Shown: positions 44,291-53,686, counted from the first letter of the stretch. The stretch is DNA of 64,000 bases from Oceanobacillus_B kapialis (GCF_042685265.1 NZ_JBHUMX010000040.1), one strand, 5' to 3'. Notes: generated by a model not told the origin, from the sequence alone. Translations and numbers: made by a program.

Positions 44291-45637
44291 ATGAACGAAT
44301 TTACTATTGTAGCCCTTATGATTGATATAAGTATTATTTCTGGATTATTACTTGCAGGTACCATTTTACGTGCAAAAATAAAGTGGATGCAGGCGCTTTT
44401 CCTTCCTGCAAGCATGATTGCAGGTTTTATTGGACTAGCTTTAGGACCAAGTGGTCTAGATTGGTTGCCTTTTTCTGATCAATTCAGTTCCTATCCCGGT
44501 CTATTAATTGCCGTTATTTTCGCCGCCATTCCAATTGGCGCAGCAAAGGTTAATTTGAAGGAGATCATTCACCGTGTAAGAGAAATGTGGTCCTTTTCCA
44601 TGCTTTTAACGCTTTTAATGTGGGGTGCAGGTGCATTGTTCGGCCTTATCGTACTAGTCCCACTATTTTCCGATTTACCAAGTGGCTTTGGGTTAATTCT
44701 TGGTGCCGGATTCCTCGGAGGCCATGGAACAGCCGCGGCAATTGGGGAAGGATTCCAATATTACGGATGGGATGAGGCGATGGACCTTGCCATGACATCT
44801 GCAACGATTGGGATTTTAATTGCAGTTCTAGGCGGATTAGTGCTAGTAAAACAAAGCACTGAAAAAGGGCACACGCGCTTTATCAAGAGCTTTAAGGAGC
44901 TACCAACCGAATTGCGTTCAGGTCTAGTTGGGAAAAGAGAACGTGTAGCGATGGGGGAAGAAACAGTCTCTTCAAGCTCTATTGACCCGCTTGTCCTGCA
45001 TATTTCGATCATTGCCCTTGTTATTGGGATTTCTTATTGGGTCTCAGATATTTTACAGCAGGCGATTCCTGCAGTTTCCATACCACTATTCAGTATAGCC
45101 TTTATCCTGGCATTGCTTTTCCAAATGGGGAGTCGCAAAGTGAAGGCAGATGACTATATTGATCAACGTGTAATGGAACGTATTGGCGGTACAGCTACTG
45201 ACTACCTAGTAGCGATCGGGATTGCATCGATCAACATTACCGTTGTAGTAGATTATGCCGTACCGCTTGCACTACTGTTTTTATTCGGGACTATTTGGGC
45301 TTATATTCTCTTCCGTTTTATCGGGCCAAATATCTTTAAAGATTTCTGGACAGAAAAATCCTTATTTGGCTGGGGATGGAGTACTGGTACAGTTGCAATG
45401 GGACTGGCCCTTCTTCGTATTGTCGATCCAGAATTAAAGAGTAAGACGACTGATGATTACGCCTTGGCATATATTGGCGTAGCTCCATTTGATATCGCGA
45501 TTGTTACATTTGCTCCAATTTTGGTTTCCTTTGGCTTTACATGGGTTATTCCACTAGTCTTGCTTCTTGCAGGAGCGATTATCATTTTTGTCCACCGCTC
45601 CTTCGGCCTATGGGGAAGACAAAAGCTTGACGGATAA
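44291..45637 (+). CDS. GltS-like sodium/glutamate symporter family protein
   Basis: A 448-residue membrane protein with about 11-12 spans. The glycine-rich re-entrant motif GAGFLGGHGTAAAIGEGF is typical of the GltS (ESS) family, and the second half has ATDYLVAIGIASINI and a matching GWGWSTGTVAMGLALL loop. GltS proteins import glutamate with Na+. The fit is good for the family, but this member may have another substrate. A strong AAGGAGGAA site precedes the ATG. It is monocistronic with a terminator. Confidence 0.8.
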   Translation: MNEFTIVALMIDISIISGLLLAGTILRAKIKWMQALFLPASMIAGFIGLALGPSGLDWLPFSDQFSSYPGLLIAVIFAAIPIGAAKVNLKEIIHRVREMWSFSMLLTLLMWGAGALFGLIVLVPLFSDLPSGFGLILGAGFLGGHGTAAAIGEGFQYYGWDEAMDLAMTSATIGILIAVLGGLVLVKQSTEKGHTRFIKSFKELPTELRSGLVGKRERVAMGEETVSSSSIDPLVLHISIIALVIGISYWVSDILQQAIPAVSIPLFSIAFILALLFQMGSRKVKADDYIDQRVMERIGGTATDYLVAIGIASINITVVVDYAVPLALLFLFGTIWAYILFRFIGPNIFKDFWTEKSLFGWGWSTGTVAMGLALLRIVDPELKSKTTDDYALAYIGVAPFDIAIVTFAPILVSFGFTWVIPLVLLLAGAIIIFVHRSFGLWGRQKLDG

Positions 45638-45703
45638 GGATTTACGTAGGGAGATTAGGCAAACGAATAATAAAAAACTAAAAACGATATATATTTTGTA
45701 AGC

Positions 45704-45760
45704 AAAACGCCGAAAGATTACCAAGCTCTCAGAGGAAGAGATGAATCTTTCGGCGTTTTA
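45704..45760. terminator. Bidirectional terminator between symporter and alarmone synthetase
   Basis: AAAACGCCGAAAGATT and AATCTTTCGGCGTTTT form a perfect 16-bp stem with a 24-base loop, followed by TATTTC. It lies between converging genes. Confidence 0.9.
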
Positions 45761-45786
45761 TTTCTATTATAAGTTGCAGACATTAT

Positions 45787-46515
45787 TTACGATTCTTTTT
45801 CTAAAAAGTCCTCGGGCAAAGCAAAACGTTCATTTAGTAACATAAGCTCCAATGAATTATCCTTTTCTTCTTGAGCCTCTTCCTTAAGCACTGCCATTTT
45901 TTTATGAATCCCTTCCATTTTACGATCCAATTTTGTAGCAGAATCTGCTGCTTCTTTTAACTCTGCCATTAAATGTTCTGGCACTTCTTTATTGTATTTA
46001 TAGTAGATTTTATGCTCCAGACTAGCCCAAAAGTCCATAGCTATTGTTCGTATTTGAATTTCCACATACATTAATTCTTCCCGGTCTGACATGAAAATTG
46101 GTATTTGCAAAATGAGATGTAAACTCTGATACCCATTAGGCTTAGGGTTTTTAATATAATCCTTGCATGCAACGACAGTGATATCTTTTTGCCTTTGTAG
46201 CATATTGCTTATCTCATAGATATCAGAAATAAAAGAACATGTTATCCGGATACCTGCAATATCTCGTATCTTCTCTTTTATGATTGGAAGTGACAAGGCA
46301 TATCCTTTCTTTTTTACCTTGTTAAGAATACTTTCAGGTGATTTCAGTCGTGATTTTACATGTTCAATTGGATTGTATTCATGTATATAATGAAATTCTT
46401 GCTTTAATATATCAATTTTCGTATTCATTTCGTGCAAAGCAAACTTATAAGACATCATAAATCGTGTTAACTCTACTTTCAGGTTTTTAAGATCATTGAC
46501 CGTTCCTGCTACCAT
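45787..46515 (-). CDS. ywaC: Small alarmone synthetase, YwaC/RelP type
   Basis: A 242-residue (p)ppGpp synthetase with only the synthetase domain. It closely follows B. subtilis YwaC (SasA/RelP): YKFALHEMNTKIDILKQEF, NPIEHVKSRLKSPESI, the catalytic IRDIAGIRITCSFISDIY, YIKNPKPNGYQSLHLIL and VEIQIRTIAMDFWASLEHKIYYKYN. It would make pppGpp, ppGpp or pGpp in response to cell-wall or alkaline stress in its relatives. The C-terminal 40 residues are extra acidic. The ATG at 46515 follows AGGAGG; a TTG at 46521 is less likely. It is 22 bp after the TetR gene, in the same direction. Confidence 0.9.
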   Translation of the reverse strand: MVAGTVNDLKNLKVELTRFMMSYKFALHEMNTKIDILKQEFHYIHEYNPIEHVKSRLKSPESILNKVKKKGYALSLPIIKEKIRDIAGIRITCSFISDIYEISNMLQRQKDITVVACKDYIKNPKPNGYQSLHLILQIPIFMSDREELMYVEIQIRTIAMDFWASLEHKIYYKYNKEVPEHLMAELKEAADSATKLDRKMEGIHKKMAVLKEEAQEEKDNSLELMLLNERFALPEDFLEKES

Positions 46516-46537
46516 ATGCAACTTTCCTCCTCAAGCT

Positions 46538-47149
46538 TCACCTGCAAAGGCCTCTCTGCAGCATCGTTAATTCTGTTTTATAATTCTCCAGTGCCTGTTT
46601 ATCTGAAAGGTTTCTAGAAAACTTCTCCATCATGTTTCGCATCGTAACCGCAATAATAATTTGCATGAGATGTGCCAACTCACTATCTGATTCAATATTT
46701 AACAGTGTCATATTAAGATGGTCTTTGAGACTGGAGACCATTTCTTTGTCGTCACCATAGCTAAACATTTCCGAAAGTGATTGCTCTACCCTATGGGATC
46801 GATTGAGAAAAGCATGCTTTAAAAATTGAAGGTTTTCCTGTCCTGGTATTTCCTTCAAAAGAATGGCATACATCTCCGTCATTGTATTAAAAAGGTTTCC
46901 CCTATGCTCTTCTAAAAGGGAATAAAAAATATGTTGCCGTTTCTGTGCTTGCATATTCAGTAAAAAGAAGTAAGCATCTTCTTTCCCTTCAAAATATTGA
47001 TAAAAGCTTCCACGAGGTATACCTGCTTGTTTGACTATATTTGCTATAGAAGCCTCATAAACGGGCACACGAGAAAACTCTTGCTCAGCTGCTGCAACCA
47101 ACTTTTGTTTCTTTTCTTCAGGAAGGTTGTAAAATGTTAAAGTCGGCAT
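46538..47149 (-). CDS. TetR-family transcriptional regulator
   Basis: A 203-residue repressor. Residues 1-55 hold the TetR HTH (LVAAAEQEFSRVPVYEASIANIVKQAGIPRGSFYQYFEGKEDAYFFLL); the rest is a variable ligand-binding domain with long helices. It sits directly before the alarmone synthetase gene and behind three palindromic candidate operators at 47166-47244, so it may repress itself and the synthetase together. Its ligand is unknown. The ribosome binding site is GGAG. Confidence 0.9.
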   Translation of the reverse strand: MPTLTFYNLPEEKKQKLVAAAEQEFSRVPVYEASIANIVKQAGIPRGSFYQYFEGKEDAYFFLLNMQAQKRQHIFYSLLEEHRGNLFNTMTEMYAILLKEIPGQENLQFLKHAFLNRSHRVEQSLSEMFSYGDDKEMVSSLKDHLNMTLLNIESDSELAHLMQIIIAVTMRNMMEKFSRNLSDKQALENYKTELTMLQRGLCR

Positions 47150-47165
47150 AATATCTACTCCTATT

Positions 47166-47244
47166 GTGACACCGTGTCACTTGTGTATAATAGTATATTA
47201 CATGACACCACATCATAGTTCAACAGGATATGACGCGATGTCAT
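47166..47244. promoter_or_regulatory. Three candidate TetR operators
   Basis: Palindromes lie at 47166-47180 (GTGACAC-C-GTGTCAC, perfect), 47202-47216 (ATGACAC-C-ACATCAT) and 47230-47244 (ATGACGC-G-ATGTCAT), all on a TGAC/GTCA core and about 28-36 bases apart. They lie between the TetR start and the preceding gene, a position typical of TetR autoregulation. Confidence 0.7.
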
Positions 47245-47257
47245 GTAATAGACACAA

Positions 47258-47545
47258 TTATGCTCGGAAATGTTTGCGGTACGCTTCAATGAACGCCAAA
47301 GGAGAGTCCTTCACCGTATACGAAAAAACACCTTTGCTGGTATGTAAGTATAGCAGCCCCCCACCGTCATTCCCTATTTCTCGATAAGACATATCCAAGA
47401 TATCTTCCATTGAGAACTCTCTATTTTGACTAGTAATTTTTTGATCAAATAGCTTAAGAGCCCGTTCGTGTTCAATATCAATTTGTTCTATACTTGTTAC
47501 CTTGCGCTCGACTTTAAAATACGGCTGTTGAGCCAATAGCTTCAT
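47258..47545 (-). CDS. Hypothetical protein, 95 residues
   Basis: A small cytosolic-looking protein with the pattern LLAQQPYFKVERKVTSIEQIDIEHERALKLFDQKI at the N terminus and a central FSMEDILDMSYREIGNDGGGLLYLHTSKGVFSYTVKDSPLAFIEAYRKHF. The second part reads like a small PH-type or DUF beta-barrel of Bacillaceae, with GGLLYLHT as the strongest block, but I cannot name a family. The ATG follows GGAGGG. It reads toward the TetR gene across the operator region. Confidence 0.55.
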   Translation of the reverse strand: MKLLAQQPYFKVERKVTSIEQIDIEHERALKLFDQKITSQNREFSMEDILDMSYREIGNDGGGLLYLHTSKGVFSYTVKDSPLAFIEAYRKHFRA

Positions 47546-47681
47546 ACCAACCCTCCATTCCCCTCCATCTTACTAACTCCAATTGAGGAAAGCAATGAAG
47601 ACATTCCCTGCGACCCAGATAGCAGTAGGAGGCGAGTTGGTAAACCTATAAGGTTAGTAGCTTTGCCTGTATGTTAAAACC

Positions 47682-48716
47682 TTAAGAAGATATCGTGATA
47701 GCATGGCCGGTTTCAGCTGAATCGAGCATTGCCAAAACTACTCGCAATGATATTAATGCATCCTCCCCAGAAGCAAGTGGCTTTCTACTACTTTGCACAC
47801 AATTAATAAACGCATTAATGACGCCTGTATTGGTTTGATCATCATTCGTTTGCATTTTTTCTAACTGATAGTGAACCTTTTCCCCATTAGAGTGAATCAC
47901 TTCAAGCTGATAAGCCGGATGATGGTAAATCTTTATGATTCCTTTTTCACAATATAAGATGGTGCTGTTATCTTCTTCCCCGTAATAAGTCCAAGAAAAG
48001 GAAGCCGTTCCTAGACAGCCTTTTTTTGTCTGCATGGTGGCCACAATATTATCACATACTTCGATTGGTTTCCCCTGTTCATCCACTTTATCGAGCGCCC
48101 CCTGAAGGGCACTAATTTTAACGATTTCATCTTCCATAAGGTAATGTATTAAGTCTAGTTTATGAATACCCAAATCCCCAGCTACACCAAAACCGGAACG
48201 TTCTTTTTTAAAAAACCATGTAGAATTTGATTTATTTATCCCCCAGTGCTCAGGTCCCTTATGGCCAAAGGTCGTACGAAAGGTTAACACCTTGCCCAAC
48301 TCTCCGCTTTGAACAATCTCCCTTGCCTTTTGATGCGCCCGTGTAAAACGCTGGTTATGATCAACCATCAATACCGTACCTGACTTCTTTTGAGCATCGA
48401 TTATTTTTGAAGCATCCTCCACCGTGAGGGAGATTGGTTTTTCACACAGTACATGTTTCCCATGCAGCAAGGCTTGCGTTGAGAAAATAGGATGGTTTTC
48501 ATTGGAGGAACAATCACTCACAACCTTAATATCAGGGTCCTCTAACATGTCGTCCACGGAACCTGCTACAGTGCCATCAAACATAGCGGCAAGGCGCTCT
48601 GCTCGTTCTGGATTCCGGTCATAGAATACGATTTCTGAAATATGTTCATTCGCTTTATACTCTGGGGCATGTCGAAACCTTGCAATGGAACCACAACCGA
48701 TAATACCTGCTTTCAT
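47682..48716 (-). CDS. Gfo/Idh/MocA-family oxidoreductase
   Basis: A 344-residue NAD(P)-dependent dehydrogenase. N-terminal MKAGIIGCGSIARFRHAPEY is the Rossmann GxGxxA-type nucleotide motif, HVLCEKPISLTVEDASKII holds the conserved EKP, and DLGIHKLDLIHYLM is the catalytic D-x3-H region of the family. It would oxidise a sugar, inositol or sugar acid. It is the last gene of the sugar ABC operon (15 bp after the permease gene), so it probably acts on the imported sugar; the substrate is unknown. Confidence 0.85.
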   Translation of the reverse strand: MKAGIIGCGSIARFRHAPEYKANEHISEIVFYDRNPERAERLAAMFDGTVAGSVDDMLEDPDIKVVSDCSSNENHPIFSTQALLHGKHVLCEKPISLTVEDASKIIDAQKKSGTVLMVDHNQRFTRAHQKAREIVQSGELGKVLTFRTTFGHKGPEHWGINKSNSTWFFKKERSGFGVAGDLGIHKLDLIHYLMEDEIVKISALQGALDKVDEQGKPIEVCDNIVATMQTKKGCLGTASFSWTYYGEEDNSTILYCEKGIIKIYHHPAYQLEVIHSNGEKVHYQLEKMQTNDDQTNTGVINAFINCVQSSRKPLASGEDALISLRVVLAMLDSAETGHAITISS

Positions 48717-48730
48717 GTAATCACTCCCTA

Positions 48731-49714
48731 TTACTCCCGTTTTTGAAATACAACGGCCACGATGATAATTAGCCCTTTGACAAAGCCTTGCAGATGAGGG
48801 GAAACGTTCATTAAGTTCATCATATTATTTAAGATACCAAGAATTAGAACCCCAAAAAACGTCCCAATAATCTTACCTCTCCCACCAGTCATACGCGTCC
48901 CACCGATAATTACCGCAGCGATGGCATCTAATTCATATGACACACCTGAACTGGAAGAAGAAATGGAGTTAAGTCGTGATGTCTCAATCGTCGCAGCAAC
49001 ACTGACTAATAATCCTGTTAAACTGTATACCCCTATTTTCACGCGGTCTACACGAATTCCTGATAGCATAGCAGCCTTCTCATTACTCCCGATGGCATAC
49101 ACATAACGCCCGAACCTTGTTTTATGCATAAGCAAATACACCAGTACGGTCATCATAAGAAAAATGATGATCGGGTAATCAATCATTAAAATTTCACTGT
49201 TTGCGATGAACGTAAACCCGGAAACCTCTCCAGAAATACTCCCTCCATCTGCAATATAGAGAGCAATAGACCTGGCTGCTGCCATCATGCCTAACGTAGC
49301 TATAAAGGAGGCAATTCTTCCCTTGGCAACCATTAAACCGTTAAGAAGGCCGGCGAATGAACCCACAATAAATGCGGTCAGTACAGCTGCGACAATACTT
49401 CCAGTTGCGTTTAATGCAATAACAGTAATGACGCCAACTAACGCAAGAACAGACCCTACAGAAAGGTCAATCCCTCCTGATAACATAACGACGGTCATTC
49501 CTAGCGCGATAATCCCAATAATGGATACCTGCATCAAAATATTCATTTGGTTCGTTAAATCAAGAAACCTCGGACTCATAAATGATGCTGCTATAAAGAT
49601 AATTAAAAATGCGACAATAACGCTGTATTCAGACCACAGCCACGTTAGTCTTTCTTTGAAGTCTGGACGTTTTGGTTTATGACTTTGCTGTGGTTGCATT
49701 TCTGTGTTTCCCAC
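48731..49714 (-). CDS. Ribose-type sugar ABC permease
   Basis: A 327-residue permease of the RbsC/BPD_transp_2 family with about nine to ten membrane spans; LGMTVVMLSGGIDLSVGSVLALVGV and GVSYELDAIAAVIIGGTRMTGGRGKIIGTFFGVLILGIL are its signatures. The start is GTG at 49714, nine bases after GGGAGG; an ATG at 49699 is an alternative. It overlaps the ATPase gene by 38 bp. It is the membrane part of a single-permease CUT2 transporter. Confidence 0.9.
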   Translation of the reverse strand: MGNTEMQPQQSHKPKRPDFKERLTWLWSEYSVIVAFLIIFIAASFMSPRFLDLTNQMNILMQVSIIGIIALGMTVVMLSGGIDLSVGSVLALVGVITVIALNATGSIVAAVLTAFIVGSFAGLLNGLMVAKGRIASFIATLGMMAAARSIALYIADGGSISGEVSGFTFIANSEILMIDYPIIIFLMMTVLVYLLMHKTRFGRYVYAIGSNEKAAMLSGIRVDRVKIGVYSLTGLLVSVAATIETSRLNSISSSSSGVSYELDAIAAVIIGGTRMTGGRGKIIGTFFGVLILGILNNMMNLMNVSPHLQGFVKGLIIIVAVVFQKRE

Positions 49715-51221
49715 CTTCTCCTACCTCCCTTTTCGATCCTGTTGCGTAACCCATGATCATATCCTCTGATGCATCCTCCCCATGAATGCCGGCTATCATT
49801 TCCCCTTGATAGAGCACATGGATATAGTGACAAACCTTCATTACCTCTGGGGCTTCTGAAGACAGAATGATAATTGCTTTACCTTCCGCAGCCAGATCAA
49901 TAATATGCTGATAAACTTCACGCTTTGCTCCGACATCAATGCCCTGTGTAGGATTATCAAAAATAAGTACATCTGGTCCAACTTCAAGCCACTTCGCTAT
50001 TACGACCTTCTGTTGGTTCCCACCACTCAATTTATCAATTGTGACAGTAGGGTTATGCACTTTTATATTTAATTTCTCTTTGTAATAGGAAAACCTGCTT
50101 TTCTCTCTTTTTTCCTGAATAAATCCACCCTTTTCAAAATGCCCCATCGAAGAAAGTGTCAGATTATGAATGACATTTAAGTCCTTAATAATGGCATTTT
50201 CCTTCCGATTTTTTGGTACAAGGCCAAGCCCCGCCTTCAGCGCATGCTTTGGATGGTTTATGTTGACCTTCCTCCCATTTACTTTCACTACTCCATTAGA
50301 ATGTTTCCGATACCCAAATAGTGTTTCAATAATCTCGGTTCTTCCATCACCTGCAAGCCCGGTGAAACCGATAATTTCTCCTTTTCTCACAGTAAAGTTA
50401 ATATCATGAAAAAGTCCCTCACAACTCAACTGTTTAACCTCTAACACAACATCTCCAAAGGAATGGCTTTGAACAAATCTTTCCTCCGATACAGATTTAC
50501 CGACCATCATGTTCGTAATTTGATCAAGTGCGGTATCCTTCACACTTCCTGTACCAACCCACTCTCCGTCACGCAAGACTGTATAACTGTCACAAATCGC
50601 TTCGATTTCTTTCAATTTATGGGAAATATAAATAATGGAGACACCAGTCTGGCGAAGCTTTCTCATAAAGGTAAACAACCTCTCCACCTCATGTTCCGCA
50701 AGGGCGGTGGTCGGTTCATCCATAATAATAATGCGGGATTTGTGCAATAGCGCTTTTGCTATTTCAATTAATTGCTTGTAGGAGGTATCTAAATTACGGA
50801 CATACTCCCTAGGATTTAGGCTGACACTTAGCTTTCCTAGTATGTCTTCCGTTTGCTGGCACATTTCTTCTTCTTTTATAATGCCAAACTTATTCCGTAA
50901 TTCTGAGCCGAGAAACATATTTTCATAAATTCGTAAATCACCAACGACGTTCAATTCCTGGTGTATAAAACGGATGCCAAGTTCTTGGGACGCTTTCGGT
51001 GTAGAGAAAACAACTTCCTCTCCATCAACCAGGATGGAACCTTTATCTGCAGAATGCACCCCTCCAAGAATGTTCATGAGCGTCGATTTCCCTGCCCCAT
51101 TTTCGCCAAGTAAAGCATGAATCTCTCCCTTCTTCACTCGCAAAGAAACCTTTTTCAATACAGAGACTCGATTAAATGCTTTGTCTATATCGTTCATTTC
51201 GACAATCCAATCATTCGACAT
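49677..51221 (-). CDS. Ribose-type sugar ABC ATPase (two-domain)
   Basis: A 514-residue ATPase with two ABC domains, as in RbsA. Domain 1 has Walker A GENGAGKSTLMNIL at about 38-51, signature LDTSYKQLIEIAKALL (a degenerate LSGGQ) and Walker B IIIMDEPTTAL; domain 2 has GLAGDGRTEIIETLFG (degenerate Walker A), the good signature LSGGNQQKVVIAKWL and Walker B VLIFDNPTQGIDVGAK. It powers sugar import through the permease. It belongs to the CUT2 family; the substrate is set by the binding protein. The ribosome binding site is AAGGGGAT. Confidence 0.92.
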   Translation of the reverse strand: MSNDWIVEMNDIDKAFNRVSVLKKVSLRVKKGEIHALLGENGAGKSTLMNILGGVHSADKGSILVDGEEVVFSTPKASQELGIRFIHQELNVVGDLRIYENMFLGSELRNKFGIIKEEEMCQQTEDILGKLSVSLNPREYVRNLDTSYKQLIEIAKALLHKSRIIIMDEPTTALAEHEVERLFTFMRKLRQTGVSIIYISHKLKEIEAICDSYTVLRDGEWVGTGSVKDTALDQITNMMVGKSVSEERFVQSHSFGDVVLEVKQLSCEGLFHDINFTVRKGEIIGFTGLAGDGRTEIIETLFGYRKHSNGVVKVNGRKVNINHPKHALKAGLGLVPKNRKENAIIKDLNVIHNLTLSSMGHFEKGGFIQEKREKSRFSYYKEKLNIKVHNPTVTIDKLSGGNQQKVVIAKWLEVGPDVLIFDNPTQGIDVGAKREVYQHIIDLAAEGKAIIILSSEAPEVMKVCHYIHVLYQGEMIAGIHGEDASEDMIMGYATGSKREVGEGGKHRNATTAKS

Positions 51222-51354
51222 AGCTTTTATCCCCTTTATTTATTCACCTTCGCTTTTCTTTTAGAGAAAAATGTACGGGCTCCGTTACACTGTATACAGA
51301 TAAAGGAAACACAATGAAGCTATCCATATCACATTGTGTTTCCTTTCCAATCAG

Positions 51355-52320
51355 TTAGAATTTGGAGTCTGGATCGTAATATTCCTCCACATTTTCCTTC
51401 GTCACTTTTGTTGCATCCAAGATAACCATTGTTTCCTCTGGTTCTTCTCCTTTTGCCAGGTTAGCAGCAATTTTGACGCCCTCTCTCACCATTGTTGGCG
51501 AATAAAGGAATGTAGCTGAGATAAGACCATCGTCTCTAATACTCTCAAATACTTCCTTTGCTCCCCCTGCCCCTGTTACGAATTGGATGTCATCTCGTCC
51601 TGCTTCTTTAATCGCCTGCACAACTCCTAATGCCATTCCGTCATCCTGTGTGAATACAGCGTCGATTTCCGGCTGTGCTTGCAAGATATTTTGCATGACT
51701 TCCAAGGACGTTTCTGTGGAGAAATCTCCACTTTGTGATGCAATAATTTCCATACCATCCGTTTTCTCTACTGCCTCTTGAAACCCTGATCCCCGTTGTT
51801 CGGTAACAGAGTTTGGCGGCCCGGTGATCTCAACAACTTTGCCTTTTCCACCTAGCTTTTCAATAAAGTACTCGCCCGCATTTACGCCAATTCCTTCGTT
51901 ATCACCCTTTACTACAACTGTTGCTGCATCATTCTCCAGCTCCCGATCCACAATCACTAACGGGATACCAGCATCCTTTACTTTTTGTCCAACAGGCGAT
52001 AAAGCCGCAGACTCAATCGGAAGCATGACAATCACGTCTACTTCTTGAGAAATAAGATCGTCTACATCATTTGCCTGTGAGTTCGGGTCGGCAGCATTTG
52101 TCATGACATAGTTAATGCCCTCTGCTTCTTGAATTTCCTTCGCTTGACTTTCGGCATTGTCAATTAAAGCTCCCATCCACCCATGTGTTGCTGAAGGAAG
52201 AGAAATCCCAATGGTTAGTTCATCATCCCCTCCACCTTCACTTGAACTATTACTCTCTTCTCCACAAGCGACTAAACCAATAATAAATAAAGCCAACACA
52301 AACAACCAAAGCTTTCTCAA
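51355..52320 (-). CDS. Ribose-type sugar-binding lipoprotein
   Basis: A 321-residue binding lipoprotein: signal peptide MRKLWLFVLALFIIGLVAC with the lipid cysteine C19, then a Peripla_BP_4 domain (LTIGISLPSATHGWMGALIDNAESQAKEIQEAEGINYVMTNAADPNSQ; DVIVMLPIESAALSPV; DGMALGVVQAIKEAG). It delivers a sugar or polyol to the transporter encoded downstream. A GTG at 52329 overlaps the ribosome binding site AAGGGG, so the TTG at 52320, eight bases after it, is chosen. It is the first gene of the operon, divergent from the isomerase. Confidence 0.9.
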   Translation of the reverse strand: MRKLWLFVLALFIIGLVACGEESNSSSEGGGDDELTIGISLPSATHGWMGALIDNAESQAKEIQEAEGINYVMTNAADPNSQANDVDDLISQEVDVIVMLPIESAALSPVGQKVKDAGIPLVIVDRELENDAATVVVKGDNEGIGVNAGEYFIEKLGGKGKVVEITGPPNSVTEQRGSGFQEAVEKTDGMEIIASQSGDFSTETSLEVMQNILQAQPEIDAVFTQDDGMALGVVQAIKEAGRDDIQFVTGAGGAKEVFESIRDDGLISATFLYSPTMVREGVKIAANLAKGEEPEETMVILDATKVTKENVEEYYDPDSKF

Positions 52321-52361
52321 ACCATCCACCCCTTTTGTATTTTGTGTTCAGCCAACCTTCG

Positions 52362-52375
52362 TGTAAACGATTACA
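52362..52375 (-). promoter_or_regulatory. Cre-like site near the sugar operon start
   Basis: TGTAAACGATTACA matches TGNAARCGNWWNCA completely and is nearly palindromic. It lies 42 bp before the binding-protein gene. CcpA or a LacI-type regulator could bind it. Confidence 0.6.
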
Positions 52376-52488
52376 TCACACTGCAAACTAAGGCCAGCGC
52401 TCTATTATCAAATCGCACATTTCATAACAGAGCGCTAGTCTCAGGTGGTCAACGGTTAATCCGGAGTATGGAAATTTTCACGTTTGTT

Positions 52489-52502
52489 TGTAAACGTTTT
52501 CA
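52489..52502 (+). promoter_or_regulatory. Perfect cre site
   Basis: TGTAAACGTTTTCA fits the cre consensus TGWAARCGYTWNCW at all 14 positions. It lies about 150 bp before the isomerase start in the shared divergent promoter region, so both operon halves may be under glucose repression. Confidence 0.75.
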
Positions 52503-52649
52503 AATACATAATATTACATTGCAAATTTTCTGTCAATCAACTTTTTTAATATCATAAAACAGTTGATTTATTATTATGAATTCTATATGTTTAATAATGT
52601 AAAGGATTACAATATGAAAGTTTACAATATTTATAGAGGAGGTTATGTT

Positions 52650-53618
52650 ATGAAATTAGGTGTTTTTACAGTATTATTCTCCGATAAGTCATTTGATGAC
52701 ATGTTAGACTATGTTTCTTCAAAAGGATTGGAAGCAGTGGAACTAGGAACTGGTGGATTTCCTGGAGACGCCCACTGTAAGATTGACGATTTGCTGAACG
52801 ACGAACAAAAAATATCCGATTTTAAGCAAAAGGTGGAAGATCGCGGCTTAATTATTAGCGCACTAAGCTGTCACGGAAATCCTCTTCACCCACAAAAGAA
52901 GATTGCTGAACCCGCGGATGAAGTATTACGAAATACGATTGTACTAGCTGAAAAGCTGGGTGTATCCGTTGTAAACACTTTTTCTGGATGTCCCGGCGAC
53001 CATGAAGGAGCCCTTTATCCAAATTGGCCGGTTACCCCGTGGCCACATGATTTCCAAGAGGTTCTCAAGTGGCAATGGGAAGAAAAACTAATCCCGTATT
53101 GGACGGAAATTAACGATTTAGCTGAAAAGCATGGCGTGAAGATCGGACTTGAGCTGCATGGTGGGTTCTCTGTCCATACACCTGCCACGATGCTAAAGCT
53201 CCGCGAGGCATGTGGACCAGCAATTGGCGCAAACTTAGATCCGAGTCATATGTGGTGGCAGGGGATTGATCCAATAGAATCCATTAAAATCCTCGGTCGT
53301 GAGAATGCTATCCACCATTTCCATGCAAAAGACACGATCATTGACCAGCCAAACATGAATCGAAATGGGCTTACAGATATGACGGATTATTCCCAAATGC
53401 GTGATCGTGCCTGGTATTTCAGAACAGTTGGATTTGGCCATGATACGAAAACATGGGCAGACATGGTCAGCACGTTACGTTTAATGAATTATGATTATGT
53501 AGTTAGCATTGAACATGAGGACGGCCTTATGTCAGTGGAGGAAGGCTTTACCAAAGCTGTGGAAAATCTAAAGCCAGTGATGGTTAAGGAATCCATGGGC
53601 GACATGTGGTGGGCATAA
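52650..53618 (+). CDS. TIM-barrel sugar phosphate isomerase/epimerase
   Basis: A 322-residue protein of the xylose isomerase-like TIM-barrel family (AP_endonuc_2). Conserved metal-site pieces are GLELHGGFSVHTPATML (Glu), GANLDPSHMWWQGIDPI (Asp and His), HHFHAKDTII and VSIEHEDGLM. It interconverts keto and aldo sugars or inosose-type intermediates; members occur in inositol and rare-sugar pathways. The ATG at 52650 follows AGAGGAGG by seven bases; a longer reading from 52563 is rejected. It is divergent from the sugar ABC operon and probably works with the Gfo/Idh enzyme. Confidence 0.85.
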   Translation: MKLGVFTVLFSDKSFDDMLDYVSSKGLEAVELGTGGFPGDAHCKIDDLLNDEQKISDFKQKVEDRGLIISALSCHGNPLHPQKKIAEPADEVLRNTIVLAEKLGVSVVNTFSGCPGDHEGALYPNWPVTPWPHDFQEVLKWQWEEKLIPYWTEINDLAEKHGVKIGLELHGGFSVHTPATMLKLREACGPAIGANLDPSHMWWQGIDPIESIKILGRENAIHHFHAKDTIIDQPNMNRNGLTDMTDYSQMRDRAWYFRTVGFGHDTKTWADMVSTLRLMNYDYVVSIEHEDGLMSVEEGFTKAVENLKPVMVKESMGDMWWA

Positions 53619-53686
53619 ACATAAAGGTAGTGGTGCTTTAAGAAGTTGCTGAGTAGATAACGAATATCCTCGCATGAATAGTTTGC

